The notes: generated from the letters alone by a model not told the origin. 64,000 nucleotides of DNA from Candidatus Pantoea soli (GCF_007833795.1 NZ_CP032702.1:2294001-2358000), one strand, 5' to 3'. Shown: positions 9,256 through 18,441, counted from the first letter of the stretch. Numbers and translations are program-made.

Positions 9256-10324
9256 CGCGCTGCTCCTGATGCTGCTGGCGCAGCTGCTTCAGCAGCGCCA
9301 GTTCGGCCTGAAAATCGACGTAGTGCGGCAGCTTCAGATGGGAGACAAAGCCCGCGGCTTCTACGTTATCGGCATGCGCCAGCACGAACTCTTCGTCCTG
9401 TGCCGGCCCGGTTATCCGCTCCTGGTACTGCGGCGCCTGTAACGCGCGGTCAACCAGCGCCATCGCCATCGCTTTGCGCTCAGCGCGTCCGAACACCAGA
9501 CCATAGCCCCGGGTAAAGTGCGGCGGGGTGTCTCCCTGGGTGGTGAAACCGTTGACCATTTCACATTCAGTCAGCAGGATTTCGCCGATCTCAATCTCAA
9601 AACCCAGCTCTTCCGGACAGATGCTGACGCTGAGCCAGCCGGTGCGGATCTCGCCGGCAAACGGATGGTTGCGGCCATAGCCGCGCTGCGTTGAGTAACC
9701 CAGCGCCAGCAGAAACCCCTCATCCCCGCGCACCAGCTGCTGCAGACGCGCTGCGCGCGACGCCGGATAGCCTGGCGGCTCACGGGTGATATCGCTGGGT
9801 TCACTGCCATCGTCCTCTTCCGCTGCCGCCAGCCCTTCGGCGCTCATCATGCTGAACACGTGCGGGCAGTGCGCCGGCAGCGCCTGGTCGTCACGCGGGG
9901 CTGCCGGCGTTTCACCGTTAGCCAGCAGGGTGAAATCCAGCAGGCGATGGCTGTAGTCATAGGTCGGCCCCAGTACCTGCCCGCCGGGCAGATCTTTATA
10001 TACCGCCGAAATACGGCGCTCGATGCGCATGCTGTCAGTGTCAAGCGGCAGGCTGTCGGCCAGGCGCGGCAGCGTGGTGCGGTAGGCGCGCAGCAGAAAA
10101 ATGGCTTCCACCAGGTCGCCGCTCGCCTGTTTGATTGCCAGCGCCGCCAGCTGGGGATCGCAGATGCCGCCCTCGGTCATCACGCGGTCCACGGCAAGGC
10201 CGAGCTGCTCTGCCACCTGATCGCAACCCAGCTCTGCCACGCGGCGATCGCCGCGGCGCAAATCCGCCTGCAGCTGATGGGCGCTGGCGATGGCCTTCTC
10301 GCCCCCCTTCACGGCAACGTACAT
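9248..10324 (-). CDS. phnI: C-P lyase core subunit PhnI (nucleosidase-type)
   Basis: This 358-residue subunit belongs to the PhnG2H2I2J2 core. In the pathway PhnI, helped by PhnG, H and L, displaces adenine from ATP with phosphonate to form ribose 1-phosphonate 5-triphosphate. The N-terminus MYVAVKGGEKAI is the family hallmark. The ATG at 10324 is chosen because it forms a TGATG junction with the phnH stop; an in-frame GTG two codons upstream is less likely. Confidence 0.97.
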   Translation of the reverse strand: MYVAVKGGEKAIASAHQLQADLRRGDRRVAELGCDQVAEQLGLAVDRVMTEGGICDPQLAALAIKQASGDLVEAIFLLRAYRTTLPRLADSLPLDTDSMRIERRISAVYKDLPGGQVLGPTYDYSHRLLDFTLLANGETPAAPRDDQALPAHCPHVFSMMSAEGLAAAEEDDGSEPSDITREPPGYPASRAARLQQLVRGDEGFLLALGYSTQRGYGRNHPFAGEIRTGWLSVSICPEELGFEIEIGEILLTECEMVNGFTTQGDTPPHFTRGYGLVFGRAERKAMAMALVDRALQAPQYQERITGPAQDEEFVLAHADNVEAAGFVSHLKLPHYVDFQAELALLKQLRQQHQEQRDE

Positions 10325-10899
10325 CAGCACACCTCCACGACGGTGGTGCGCGGCAGCGCCATCATGGCTTCGCCGCAGGTAAAGATCAGATCCACACCCT
10401 GCGGGAACGGATGCGGACGGTCACGCAGGTAAGTCAGAATCGCCTGGGGCAACTGGGGCGCGATGGCGCGCGGCTCACGCAGGCCGGGGCCGGAGAGGCG
10501 CAGCGTCAGGCCGCCATTCAGCGCCGGCACCTCGACAATCAGCGTGGTGCTTTTTTCCGGCGCCAGATCGTCACCGGCCGCGAACTGCGCCGGATCGGGA
10601 TTGGCTGCAGCGTGGGTCAGCGCAAAAGGGGCCTGCGGCACCTCGACCACCGGCACGCCGGTATGAAAACGCAGATTGCTGCGCAGGAGCGCGCTGTCCA
10701 CGCGCGGATCCAGCCACAGTGCGCTCTCCTGATCGACCAGCGTCAGCAGCACGGCGGTGGCAGCCGGGGAGAGTTCACCCCAGCCCTGAGCCAGCGGCAG
10801 CGAAACCATGACCCCCGGTTCGCTCATGGCTTTGAGAATGCGGCGGAACGCGCGCTGCGCATCGGCCACCGGATGGTTAAAACTTGCCAGTAATGTCAT
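10324..10899 (-). CDS. phnH: C-P lyase core subunit PhnH
   Basis: This 191-residue PhnH protein is a structural subunit of the C-P lyase core with a fold related to PLP-dependent transferases but without the cofactor lysine. The family pattern FNHPVADAQRAFRRILKAMSEPG is seen at the N-terminus (residues about 7-29). Its start overlaps the phnG stop by four bases and its stop shares one base with the phnI start, so G, H and I form a coupled block. Confidence 0.96.
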   Translation of the reverse strand: MTLLASFNHPVADAQRAFRRILKAMSEPGVMVSLPLAQGWGELSPAATAVLLTLVDQESALWLDPRVDSALLRSNLRFHTGVPVVEVPQAPFALTHAAANPDPAQFAAGDDLAPEKSTTLIVEVPALNGGLTLRLSGPGLREPRAIAPQLPQAILTYLRDRPHPFPQGVDLIFTCGEAMMALPRTTVVEVC

Positions 10900-11345
10900 G
10901 CGTTATCTCCGCGGACCAGCGTAAAGAAATCGACTTTTGAGCTGGCGATCTCGCGCGCGCGCAGCTGTTGCTGCTCCTCACGCAGGGCCGCCAGCGGGAT
11001 AATGATCTTTTCCTGCAGCAGCGCCTGGGTTTCCGGCTGCTGCAACAGCGCATCAATCAGGGCACAGCGTTCGGCGTGGGCTTTATCGCGTCCCAGCACA
11101 TAGCTGAACCCCAGCGTGCCGTCGGACAAACGCACCACGGCGCGGGTGACGGTGGCATCGCCCATCACGAAGCGCCTGCCGTTGCCCCCCATGCGCGCCT
11201 GCAGTCGGGTCAGGCCGGTTTCCGCCGGGCGAAGGCGTTCAAACGCCGGCTGCAGCTGCAGCGGCTGCCAGTGGGCCTCCAGCGTGCTGGCCTCGCTGTG
11301 CGCCAGCACCGAAAGCCAGTGCTGTCGGGCAGTTTGCTGTTTCAT
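10896..11345 (-). CDS. phnG: C-P lyase core subunit PhnG
   Basis: This 149-residue small subunit of the C-P lyase core is needed with PhnH, PhnI and PhnL to join phosphonate to ATP-derived ribose. It carries the family segments RPAETGLTRLQARMGGNGRRF and DKAHAERCALIDALL. It starts with ATG four bases inside phnF (ATGA overlap) and overlaps phnH by four bases. The length is normal for the family. Confidence 0.95.
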   Translation of the reverse strand: MKQQTARQHWLSVLAHSEASTLEAHWQPLQLQPAFERLRPAETGLTRLQARMGGNGRRFVMGDATVTRAVVRLSDGTLGFSYVLGRDKAHAERCALIDALLQQPETQALLQEKIIIPLAALREEQQQLRAREIASSKVDFFTLVRGDNA

Positions 11346-12058
11346 TCATGCTCCAGGGTCAGTTCAATCATGTCGCCACGCGTCAGGCTGACGGAGTATT
11401 CCGCCACCTGGCCGTTGTGCTGTTTGTTCAGGGTACGCACGCACAGCAGAGGCGCATGCAGCGCGATCTCCAGCTGCCGGCACTCTTTCGCCTGCGCCCG
11501 GCGCGTGCTGATACGGGTCTGGCTGCGGGTCAGGGTCATGCCCAGCTGCTGCTGCAAAAAATCATGCAGCGATCCACTGTGAAACTGCTGCAGCTGCGGC
11601 CAGACGCTGAGATCCGGCAGGTAGTGGTTAATCACGCACACCGGCACGCCGTTAACCCGGCGCAGCGTGCGCAGGTGAATCACGCTCTCGCCTTCGCCCA
11701 GGCCCAGCGCGCTGGCAACATCGCTGCTGGCCGGACGCAGCACGGCCAGCAGCCGCTCGCTGGTGGGATGGCTGCCCTGCTCCAGCAGGTTCTGGCTGAA
11801 ACGGGCCTGTGCATGCAGCGGGTAGTCATACGGACGCATCAGCACCAGAATGCCCACGCCGTGCCGGCGCTGCAGCAGCCCTTTGTTGACCAGTTCATCC
11901 ACCGCACGGCGCAGGGTGTGGCGATTCACCGCATAGTGATCGGCCAGCTGTTGCTCGGGCGGCAGATAGTCACCGCAGCGGTAACGCTCCTGCAGCGCCT
12001 GCTCCAGCTGAGCGGCAACGGCCTGGTAGACAGTGGTCGGATGTCTGGATATCTCCAT
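11342..12058 (-). CDS. phnF: GntR/HutC-family phosphonate regulator PhnF
   Basis: This 238-residue transcription factor has an N-terminal winged helix-turn-helix (RCGDYLPPEQQLADHYAVNRHTLRRAVDEL, about residues 28-57) and a C-terminal UTRA effector domain (SQNLLEQGSHPTSERLL onward), both very close to E. coli PhnF. The ATG at 12058 gives the family length; a GTG one codon earlier is also possible, with GAGG about ten bases upstream. It is the first gene of the phn operon here, so it may regulate its own transcript. Confidence 0.94.
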   Translation of the reverse strand: MEISRHPTTVYQAVAAQLEQALQERYRCGDYLPPEQQLADHYAVNRHTLRRAVDELVNKGLLQRRHGVGILVLMRPYDYPLHAQARFSQNLLEQGSHPTSERLLAVLRPASSDVASALGLGEGESVIHLRTLRRVNGVPVCVINHYLPDLSVWPQLQQFHSGSLHDFLQQQLGMTLTRSQTRISTRRAQAKECRQLEIALHAPLLCVRTLNKQHNGQVAEYSVSLTRGDMIELTLEHE

Positions 12059-12367
12059 CACGCGCAATACCTCATGCTTATCTGAGTGGGGACGCAGCAC
12101 GGGGCGCTGCGGCATGGCGACTACAGTGCGCGCGCCAGATGACAGCGCCGTGACGACGGGGTGACGTAAGCATGAATTTGATGCGCCAGCGCGCGTGCAG
12201 CGCAGCCGGCCACATTCAATAAAAAAGGCTAAAGGGTTTTTTCGTGTGATACGGCGCATAAAATTGTCACGGCTTTTCATCGCCTTACCGCTTGCCTTGC
12301 GCCGTGCAGCCTGAGCAAAATCTGCTAACGTAATCTGTACGCCCTTCACGTTACGCGGACCCATAAA
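12059..12367. other. Divergent control region between phnF and the GGDEF-EAL gene
   Basis: The 309 bases hold a candidate Pho box (12139-12167) and the upstream regions of two divergent genes. Beyond the Pho box and a weak TGTAGT -10 candidate at 12120-12125 on the minus strand, no further promoter could be assigned for the plus-strand gene. Confidence 0.5.
12139..12167 (-). promoter_or_regulatory. Candidate PhoB box upstream of phnF
   Basis: Three TGAC units occur at an exact 11-base spacing on the plus strand: ATGACAG at 12139, GTGACGA at 12150 and GTGACGT at 12161. Read on the minus strand these resemble CTGTCAT-type half sites of a Pho box, which has direct repeats every 11 bases. A weak -10-like TGTAGT follows about 13 bases downstream on the minus strand, and phnF starts about 80 bases away. 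Only the first unit matches the half site perfectly. Confidence 0.55.
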
Positions 12368-14521
12368 ATGATTAACAGCATCAAACTGTCCGCCGGTTTT
12401 CGGCGTACTTTTGTGCGGGAAGTGATTTTGCCCCTGCTGGCGATTCTGCTACTGACGTTTGCCGGCGCAGGCGTTGGCCTCTACTGGGGCAGCGCGGTCA
12501 CCAACAGCGGCGCACGCGAGCAGCAGCAGCGCATGATTGAAGCCTCGTTTACGCAGAGCCTGAACGAACACCTGCGCCAGCTGCGCAGCCTGACGCGCTG
12601 GACACCGCTGGCGGAGCAGCTGAGCGCCACGCCCGATCGGGAGTGGCTGGACCGCAATACCGGCGGCTGGCTGTACGAGATGTTCCGCCATCCGCTGGTG
12701 GTGCTGCTGGACGACAGTGACCGGCGGGTGGCGGTATGGCGTAACGGCCAGTCGGTGGCGGATCGGCACGTGGACCCGGCGCTGGAACGGCTGCTGCAGG
12801 GGCCGCTGGTGCGCCGCCGTGCGGAGGCGGCCGATGCCCGCGAACGCGCCGATTTCGTCCGCATCGGCCAGCGTGTTGCCGCGCTGGCTGTTGGCGAGAT
12901 CGCCAGTGCCGCCGGGCGCTGGCGGCTGGTGAGCATTACCTTTCTCGACGATGGTTATCTGCGCAGCCTCTCTGAACGCAGCCAGCTGCGGCAGCTGTTG
13001 TTCAGCGCTGACGCACCGCCTTCCGATCGCCAGTCCTGGTATGCACTGACCTCCCGACAGGGTGACAGGCTGGGATATGTCAGCTGGGACGCCGATAAGC
13101 CCGGCGGCCAGATGCTGCACACGCTTGGCCCTTTCACCCTGCTTTCCGTCGCCCTGATTACCCTGCTGTGTCTGTTTATGGTGCGGCGTATCTGGACCTC
13201 TTCTCTCAGTCTGTCTCAGTCGCTGCTGAAGCTGGAGGCCAGCGAAGCGCAGGCGCAGCATCTGGCTTTTCATGATGTGCTGACCGGTCTGCCCAATCGG
13301 GCGCTGGTGGACGATCGCCTCACTCAGGCGCTGGCCGCGGCGGTGCGGCACGATCAGCGCGTGGCGCTGCTGCTCGATCTGGATCGGTTCAAAAATATCA
13401 ATGACACCTACGGCCACCATGCCGGTGATGCGCTGATCATTGAGGTGGCGCGCCGCCTGAGCGAGATGGTGCGCGCCAGCGACACCGTCGGACGCCTCGG
13501 CGGCGATGAATTTATTATTGTGCTGCCGGATGCCGGAACCCTCGACGCGGTGCAGGCGCTGGCAAAGCGCATTATCAGCCGCCTGAGCGAGCCCTATCTG
13601 CTGGCGGAGAATGAGCTGTGGGTTGGCGTCAGCATCGGGCTGACGCTGGCCCCGGCGGATGGCCTGGATCGCCAGGAGCTGATGCGCAAAGCGGACATCG
13701 CCCTGTATGAGGCGAAAAACAACGGGCGCGGTCAGTACCGCCAGTTTGAACAGGCGATGGATGAATCGCTGCGTTCGCGCCAGCAGATGGCGGCCGATTT
13801 GCGCCAGGCGCTGGTGAATTTTGCCGGGCTGGCAGTGTGGTATCAGCCGCTGATGGAGATCAGCGGTCAGCGCGTGGTCGGGCTGGAAGCGCTGCTGCGC
13901 TGGCAGCATCCGGTGCGCGGCAGCGTGTCACCGGCCGATTTTATCGCCATCGCCGAAGAGACCGGCCTGATCATTCCGCTGGGAGAGTGGGTGCTGCGGG
14001 AAGCCTGCCGCACCGCAATCGCGCTGCCGCAGGTGATTGTGGCGGTAAATGTGTCGCCGGTGCAGTTCCGCACCGCCGGCGTGGTGGATCGCATTATTGA
14101 GATTGTGCAGCAGGAAGGCGCCGATCCGCAGCGTATGGAGCTGGAGATCACCGAAGGGGTGCTGATTGAAGATGAGCATGCGGCGCGCGACAGCATTGTT
14201 GCGCTGCGCGCTGCAGGGTTCCGCATTGCGCTGGATGATTTTGGCACCGGCTACTCCAGCCTGAACTATCTCAGCAGCTTCCCGGTGGACAAAATTAAAA
14301 TTGACCGTTCGTTTACCCAGTCGCTGGGCGTGGCGCAGAACTCTGCTGCAATTGTGGAATCGGTGGTGCGGCTGGGCCATGCCATGGGCCTGACGGTGAC
14401 CGCCGAAGGGGTGGAGACCGAATGCCAGAAAAATGCACTGGCCGACGCGGGCTGCAATCAGCTGCAGGGGTATTTATTCAGTCAGGCCGTGCCGCTGAGT
14501 GAGATCCTGAAAATGGTATGA
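12368..14521 (+). CDS. Membrane-bound diguanylate cyclase/phosphodiesterase (GGDEF-EAL)
   Basis: This is a 717-residue cyclic-di-GMP protein. A first membrane segment (about residues 17-40) and a second (about 255-275) enclose a periplasmic sensor region of some 215 residues that I do not recognise. The GGDEF domain has an intact active motif at residues 378-382 (RLGGDEF), and the EAL domain begins with an intact E507-A508-L509 (GLEALLRWQHP). Both activities are therefore possible; which dominates cannot be told. It is transcribed divergently from the phn operon and ends without a clear terminator. Confidence 0.93.
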   Translation: MINSIKLSAGFRRTFVREVILPLLAILLLTFAGAGVGLYWGSAVTNSGAREQQQRMIEASFTQSLNEHLRQLRSLTRWTPLAEQLSATPDREWLDRNTGGWLYEMFRHPLVVLLDDSDRRVAVWRNGQSVADRHVDPALERLLQGPLVRRRAEAADARERADFVRIGQRVAALAVGEIASAAGRWRLVSITFLDDGYLRSLSERSQLRQLLFSADAPPSDRQSWYALTSRQGDRLGYVSWDADKPGGQMLHTLGPFTLLSVALITLLCLFMVRRIWTSSLSLSQSLLKLEASEAQAQHLAFHDVLTGLPNRALVDDRLTQALAAAVRHDQRVALLLDLDRFKNINDTYGHHAGDALIIEVARRLSEMVRASDTVGRLGGDEFIIVLPDAGTLDAVQALAKRIISRLSEPYLLAENELWVGVSIGLTLAPADGLDRQELMRKADIALYEAKNNGRGQYRQFEQAMDESLRSRQQMAADLRQALVNFAGLAVWYQPLMEISGQRVVGLEALLRWQHPVRGSVSPADFIAIAEETGLIIPLGEWVLREACRTAIALPQVIVAVNVSPVQFRTAGVVDRIIEIVQQEGADPQRMELEITEGVLIEDEHAARDSIVALRAAGFRIALDDFGTGYSSLNYLSSFPVDKIKIDRSFTQSLGVAQNSAAIVESVVRLGHAMGLTVTAEGVETECQKNALADAGCNQLQGYLFSQAVPLSEILKMV

Positions 14522-14605
14522 GCGGGGTTGGGATTGCCTGCCGGCAGTGAACCCCGCATGACACGGCAGCGCCGGTGTTAACGGCCCTGATCGGCCCTGA
14601 ACGGA

Positions 14606-14628
14606 TAACGCTGTGAAGCGCAGCGTTA
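14606..14628. repeat. Perfect eight-base inverted repeat in a convergent gap
   Basis: TAACGCTG at 14606-14613 pairs with CAGCGTTA at 14621-14628 around a seven-base loop. It lies between the convergent ends of the GGDEF-EAL gene and the SDR gene. No T-run is seen on either side, so it may be a factor-assisted terminator or a REP-like element. Confidence 0.4.
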
Positions 14629-14664
14629 ACCGCCCGGGCATCACACGGTCAGCACCCGTCGCCG

Positions 14665-15501
14665 CTACGCCGGGAAATCCGTATCCAGCGACGTCTGTTT
14701 CCAGGCTTCTATTTCGGTCAGACGCGCTTTGAGTTTGCTGGTCACCGCATCAAATCCCCATGCTCCCATCACCAGATGACGTGGCGGGTTATCCTGTTCA
14801 GTCACGGCGATCATGGCCCGTGCGGCGCGGGCGGGATCGCCAGCCTGCGTGCCGCTGTATTCCGCCGTGGCCTTCATGCGTGCGGCAGCGGTTTCAGCAT
14901 ACTCCGGCAGCCTGCTGGGTGTCTGATGCAGCGAACGGCCGGCCCAGTCGGTGCGGAAAGGACCCGGTTCAACACAGGTAACGTGAATACCCAGCGGGGC
15001 GGTTTCTGCGGCCAGTGAATCAGACCAGCCCTCCACGGCATGTTTGCTCGCCGAATAATAACCGGAGCTGGCGAAACCAATAAAGCCCGCCACCGAGGTG
15101 ATATTGATGATATGCCCCCGGCGCGCCTGACGCATGGCGGGCAGCACCGCCCGGGTCAGCGCGAACAGGCCGAACGCATTAGCATCGAACTGGGCCCGGA
15201 TCTCAGCGTCCTCGCCCTCTTCCACCGAGCTTTGATAGCCGTAACCGGCGTTATTCACCAGCACATCAATGCCGCCAAATTTTTCCAGCGCCGCCTGCAC
15301 CGCATCGTCAATGCTGCGCTGATCGGTCACGTCGAGCCGCAGCGCCACGGCATGATCCTGTCCGTTCACCAGATCCTGCACGCTGGCCGGATCGCGTGCG
15401 GTCACCACGGTGCGAAAGCCACGCGCAATCGCCTGCTGCGCCAGCTCGCGCCCGAAACCGGTAGAGCAACCTGAAATAAACCACACCGGGCTGTCAGCCA
15501 T
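14665..15501 (-). CDS. Short-chain dehydrogenase/reductase
   Basis: This is a classical SDR of 278 residues. The cofactor motif SGCSTGFGREL lies near residues 10-20, NNAGYG follows the fourth strand, and the active-site pattern YYSASKHAVEGW gives the Tyr and Lys. The ATG at 15501 is chosen because AGGAGT lies seven bases upstream; a longer frame extends further but lacks support. The substrate is unknown; the closest types are uncharacterised NAD(P)-dependent oxidoreductases. It lies downstream of the ThDP-enzyme gene on the same strand, with 131 bases between them. Confidence 0.85.
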   Translation of the reverse strand: MADSPVWFISGCSTGFGRELAQQAIARGFRTVVTARDPASVQDLVNGQDHAVALRLDVTDQRSIDDAVQAALEKFGGIDVLVNNAGYGYQSSVEEGEDAEIRAQFDANAFGLFALTRAVLPAMRQARRGHIINITSVAGFIGFASSGYYSASKHAVEGWSDSLAAETAPLGIHVTCVEPGPFRTDWAGRSLHQTPSRLPEYAETAAARMKATAEYSGTQAGDPARAARAMIAVTEQDNPPRHLVMGAWGFDAVTSKLKARLTEIEAWKQTSLDTDFPA

Positions 15502-15632
15502 GGGAGTACTCCTGTCTGTGAAAAGAAAGGTTCTGCCGGTCCGGACTCCCGGGCCCGGCGAAAACGCGGGCACTCTGTGCGCCGCACCGGCAAGCCTGGT
15601 TGATCGCTTCCCGGTGCAATTGGCACTTTGTG

Positions 15633-17414
15633 CTAGCGTTTGGGTCGCAGCAGCTGGCTGGCGGTGTCGCCGATCACCTGTGCCATGCCGCGATCGCCTT
15701 TCACCATCGACGACATAAAGGCTTTGGCCTGCTTGAAGGTGATATGCGGCGGCAGCGGCGCCACTTCCGGATCGGTTTTCACCTCCAGCACCACGGGCCG
15801 CGTGGCATTCAGCGCCTGCTGCCAGGCGGCCGCCAGATCGTCCGGACGATCGACAAAAATGCCCTGCAGGCCCAGGCTTTCGGCAAAGCGCGCATACTGC
15901 ACATCCGGCAGCTGCTGGCTGGCTTCAAAGCGCGGATTGCCCTCCATGACGCGCTGTTCCCAGGTGACCTGGTTGAGATCCTGGTTATTGAACACGCAGA
16001 CGATCAGGCGCGCATCAGGCCACTGCTGCCAGTATTTCTGGATAGTAATCAGCTCTGCCATATTGTTCATCTGCATCGCGCCATCGCCGACCAGCGCCAC
16101 CACCGGCCGATCCGGCCAGGCGAACTTGGCCGCAATGGCAAAGGGCACCGCTGCGCCCATACAGGCCAGGCCGCCAGAGAGAGTGGCGCGCTGGCCCTGT
16201 TTGACGCGGTAATCACGCGCAAACCAGTTGGCGCAGGAGCCGGAATCGGAGGTAACAATGGCGTTATCCGGCAGCTGCGGCGACATCTCCCATACCACGC
16301 GCTGCGGGTTGATCGGGTTCGCCGGTGCCATGGCGCGCTCTTCCATCAGTTGCCACCAGTCACGCACCCCGACGGCAATTTGCTCCTGCCACTGGCGATC
16401 CGCTTTGTGCGTCAGCAGGAGCAGCAGCGCGCGCAGCGTTTCGGCGGCATCACCGTGCAGATTGACTTCACACGGATAGCGCAGACCGAGCATCGCCGGG
16501 TCGATATCAATCTGCACCGCCCGCACTTTGCCTTCCGGTGGCAGGAACTCGGTCCACGGGAAGCCGCTGCCAATCATCAACAGGGTGTCGCAGTGCTGCA
16601 TCAGATCCCACGAGGGTTTGGTGCCCAGCAGGCCGATTGAGCCGGTGACAAAGGGCGCATCATCCGGCAGCACATCTTTGCCGAGCAGCGCTTTCGCCAC
16701 GCCCGCGCCCAGCACGTTCGCGGCCTGTACCACTTCCACCGCCGCGCCGCGCGCGCCGGAACCAATCAGGATCGCCACCTTGTTGCCGGCATTGAGCACA
16801 TCGGCCGCCCGACGCAGATCCTCTTCATACGGCACGATTTTAGGCCGCTGATAGCCCGGTCCGGAGTGGGTAAAACCGTGCGCGTGCTGCGGCGGTTGCC
16901 AGGTTTCATCCTGAATGTCTTTGGGCAGAATCAGTACCGCTACGCCGTTTTGCGCTTTGGCGATACGCACGCCGCGGTCCACCAGATGCTGGATCTGCGC
17001 CGGGGCGGCCGCTTCCTGCACAAAGTTCGCCACGTCCGCAAAAATGCGGTCAAGGTTCATCTCCTGCTGATAGCTGGCGCCGCGCGCCGTCACTTCCGCC
17101 TGGCCGGCAATGGCCAGCACCGGGGCATGATCCATTTTGGCATCGTACAGCCCGGTCAGCAGATGGGTGGCTCCCGGCCCGCCGGTGGAGAGACAGACCC
17201 CAAGCTCACCGGTAAATTTGGCGTGCCCGGCCGCCATGAAGGCCGCCATCTCTTCGTGGCGCACCTGAATAAATTCGATGCCCGCGCCCGCTTTATTGGC
17301 GCGCTGGATCGCGCCCAGCACGCCGTTGATGCCATCGCCGGGATAGCCATAAATACGCGTAACGCCCCAGGCCTGCAGGCGTTCGACGAAGAAATCACTG
17401 GTTTTTTTACTCAT
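15633..17414 (-). CDS. Thiamine diphosphate-dependent enzyme of the PoxB / acetolactate synthase family
   Basis: This 593-residue enzyme has the three-domain ThDP fold: a Pyr domain with the cofactor-activating Glu in VRHEEMAAFMAAGHAK, a central domain with GSGARGAAVEVV, and a PP domain with the metal/ThDP motif GDGAMQMNNMAEL. It is close to pyruvate oxidase PoxB but slightly longer, and belongs to a PoxB-like group usually annotated only as ThDP-requiring. Decarboxylation of a 2-keto acid is likely; the acceptor is unknown. It is probably not acetolactate synthase, since no small subunit is adjacent. It lies downstream of the GNAT gene on the same strand. Confidence 0.85.
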   Translation of the reverse strand: MSKKTSDFFVERLQAWGVTRIYGYPGDGINGVLGAIQRANKAGAGIEFIQVRHEEMAAFMAAGHAKFTGELGVCLSTGGPGATHLLTGLYDAKMDHAPVLAIAGQAEVTARGASYQQEMNLDRIFADVANFVQEAAAPAQIQHLVDRGVRIAKAQNGVAVLILPKDIQDETWQPPQHAHGFTHSGPGYQRPKIVPYEEDLRRAADVLNAGNKVAILIGSGARGAAVEVVQAANVLGAGVAKALLGKDVLPDDAPFVTGSIGLLGTKPSWDLMQHCDTLLMIGSGFPWTEFLPPEGKVRAVQIDIDPAMLGLRYPCEVNLHGDAAETLRALLLLLTHKADRQWQEQIAVGVRDWWQLMEERAMAPANPINPQRVVWEMSPQLPDNAIVTSDSGSCANWFARDYRVKQGQRATLSGGLACMGAAVPFAIAAKFAWPDRPVVALVGDGAMQMNNMAELITIQKYWQQWPDARLIVCVFNNQDLNQVTWEQRVMEGNPRFEASQQLPDVQYARFAESLGLQGIFVDRPDDLAAAWQQALNATRPVVLEVKTDPEVAPLPPHITFKQAKAFMSSMVKGDRGMAQVIGDTASQLLRPKR

Positions 17415-17541
17415 GCCGGGCTCTCCCTTAAATGCAATTTGCAGATGTTAAGGGTAGCCGACGAATGGGGAACTGACAGAAATCGGCCTGTTTGCCGACA
17501 ATCACCGCCGCTGGCGGACTTTCCCCGCCGTCTGGCTTAGT

Positions 17542-18381
17542 TTAGCCCAGCGCCGGTGACACCAGCAGCCAGGTGCGCGCGTCACCGGCGGCGGCCTGCC
17601 ACGGCGTGCCGTGCACCATGACCACCGGATCGTCAACCTGTGGCAGCCCCTGCTGCTGAGCCCACGCTGCCAGCGCCGCGTCGGGTGTATCAATGCGCAC
17701 AAACTGGCCCTGCAGCCCCTGCATGCGGTGTGCCATCAGCGCCTGCGCCGCGGCCCGATCCGCTGCCACCAGCGGACCGATGGTATAGCCATGACCAAAG
17801 CGGCGCACGCTGGCAAAGCCGGTGACCGTGCCGGTGCGATCGGTCAGCACAACCGTCTCGCTCAGCAGCGTCTGCAGCAGGCGATCGCGCTGCATGCCGC
17901 TGGCGCGGTAATCCAGCGCGTTCAGCACCGCACTGTCCTGCGGCGTGGCCGCGCGCAGCTGCAGGCCGGCAGGCACCTCAACCGGCGGTGCAGCGGGCAG
18001 CGCGCGCACCTGATGCTGCCAGACGCGTCCGCAGACGCGGAAGCCCAGCTTTTCATAAACCGGCCTGCCCAACGGCGTGGCGTGCAGCAGCACCCGGCAG
18101 CCAGGAAAGGCGGCCAGCAGCGCACGCATCAGCTGCTGGCCCACGCCGCGCCCGCGCGCGCTTTCTGCCACAATCACCAAACCGATGGTGGCGGCGTGCT
18201 CGCCCCAGCGCCAGCCCAGCGCGCCACCAAGATGCTGCCCCTGCTCTTCCGCCACCACGCCTTCGCCCAGCGCAATCAGCTGCTGCCAGTCCTCAAGGCG
18301 ATGTGGCCAGCCCAGCTGGCGCGTGAGTGCCAGGCCGGCGGCGCTGTCGGCCGGCGTCATGGCCCGTATCTGTATGCTCAT
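17542..18381 (-). CDS. GNAT-family acetyltransferase with two GNAT-like halves
   Basis: The protein has 279 residues. Residues about 1-135 form a GNAT domain with the acetyl-CoA loop ESARGRGVGQQLM. The C-terminal half (about 140-270) resembles the YitH-type second acetyltransferase domain, including GYTIGPLVAADRAAAQALM. The ATG at 18381 is preceded by GGGAG; the longer open frame upstream would run through the cbl terminator and is rejected. The substrate is unknown. It is separated from the upstream cbl gene by a strong terminator. Confidence 0.82.
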   Translation of the reverse strand: MSIQIRAMTPADSAAGLALTRQLGWPHRLEDWQQLIALGEGVVAEEQGQHLGGALGWRWGEHAATIGLVIVAESARGRGVGQQLMRALLAAFPGCRVLLHATPLGRPVYEKLGFRVCGRVWQHQVRALPAAPPVEVPAGLQLRAATPQDSAVLNALDYRASGMQRDRLLQTLLSETVVLTDRTGTVTGFASVRRFGHGYTIGPLVAADRAAAQALMAHRMQGLQGQFVRIDTPDAALAAWAQQQGLPQVDDPVVMVHGTPWQAAAGDARTWLLVSPALG

Positions 18382-18441
18382 CCTGTTCTCCCTGCGGCTG
18401 TGAGGGCAATCAGAGTGACATGGCGCGGGCGGGATGCAAAT

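Noticed and set aside
12215..12245. A/T-run pair suggesting a terminator (AAAAAAGG..GGGTTTTTT)
   Set aside because: The inner GG and GGG do not pair, so no stable stem forms.
12449..13909. A 486-codon open frame antisense to the GGDEF-EAL gene
   Set aside because: It mirrors a GC-rich real gene with intact GGDEF and EAL motifs; the antisense product shows no recognisable domain and low-complexity Arg/Gln/His composition.
15633..17414. Acetolactate synthase large subunit
   Set aside because: No small-subunit gene is adjacent and the motifs fit the PoxB-like group better.
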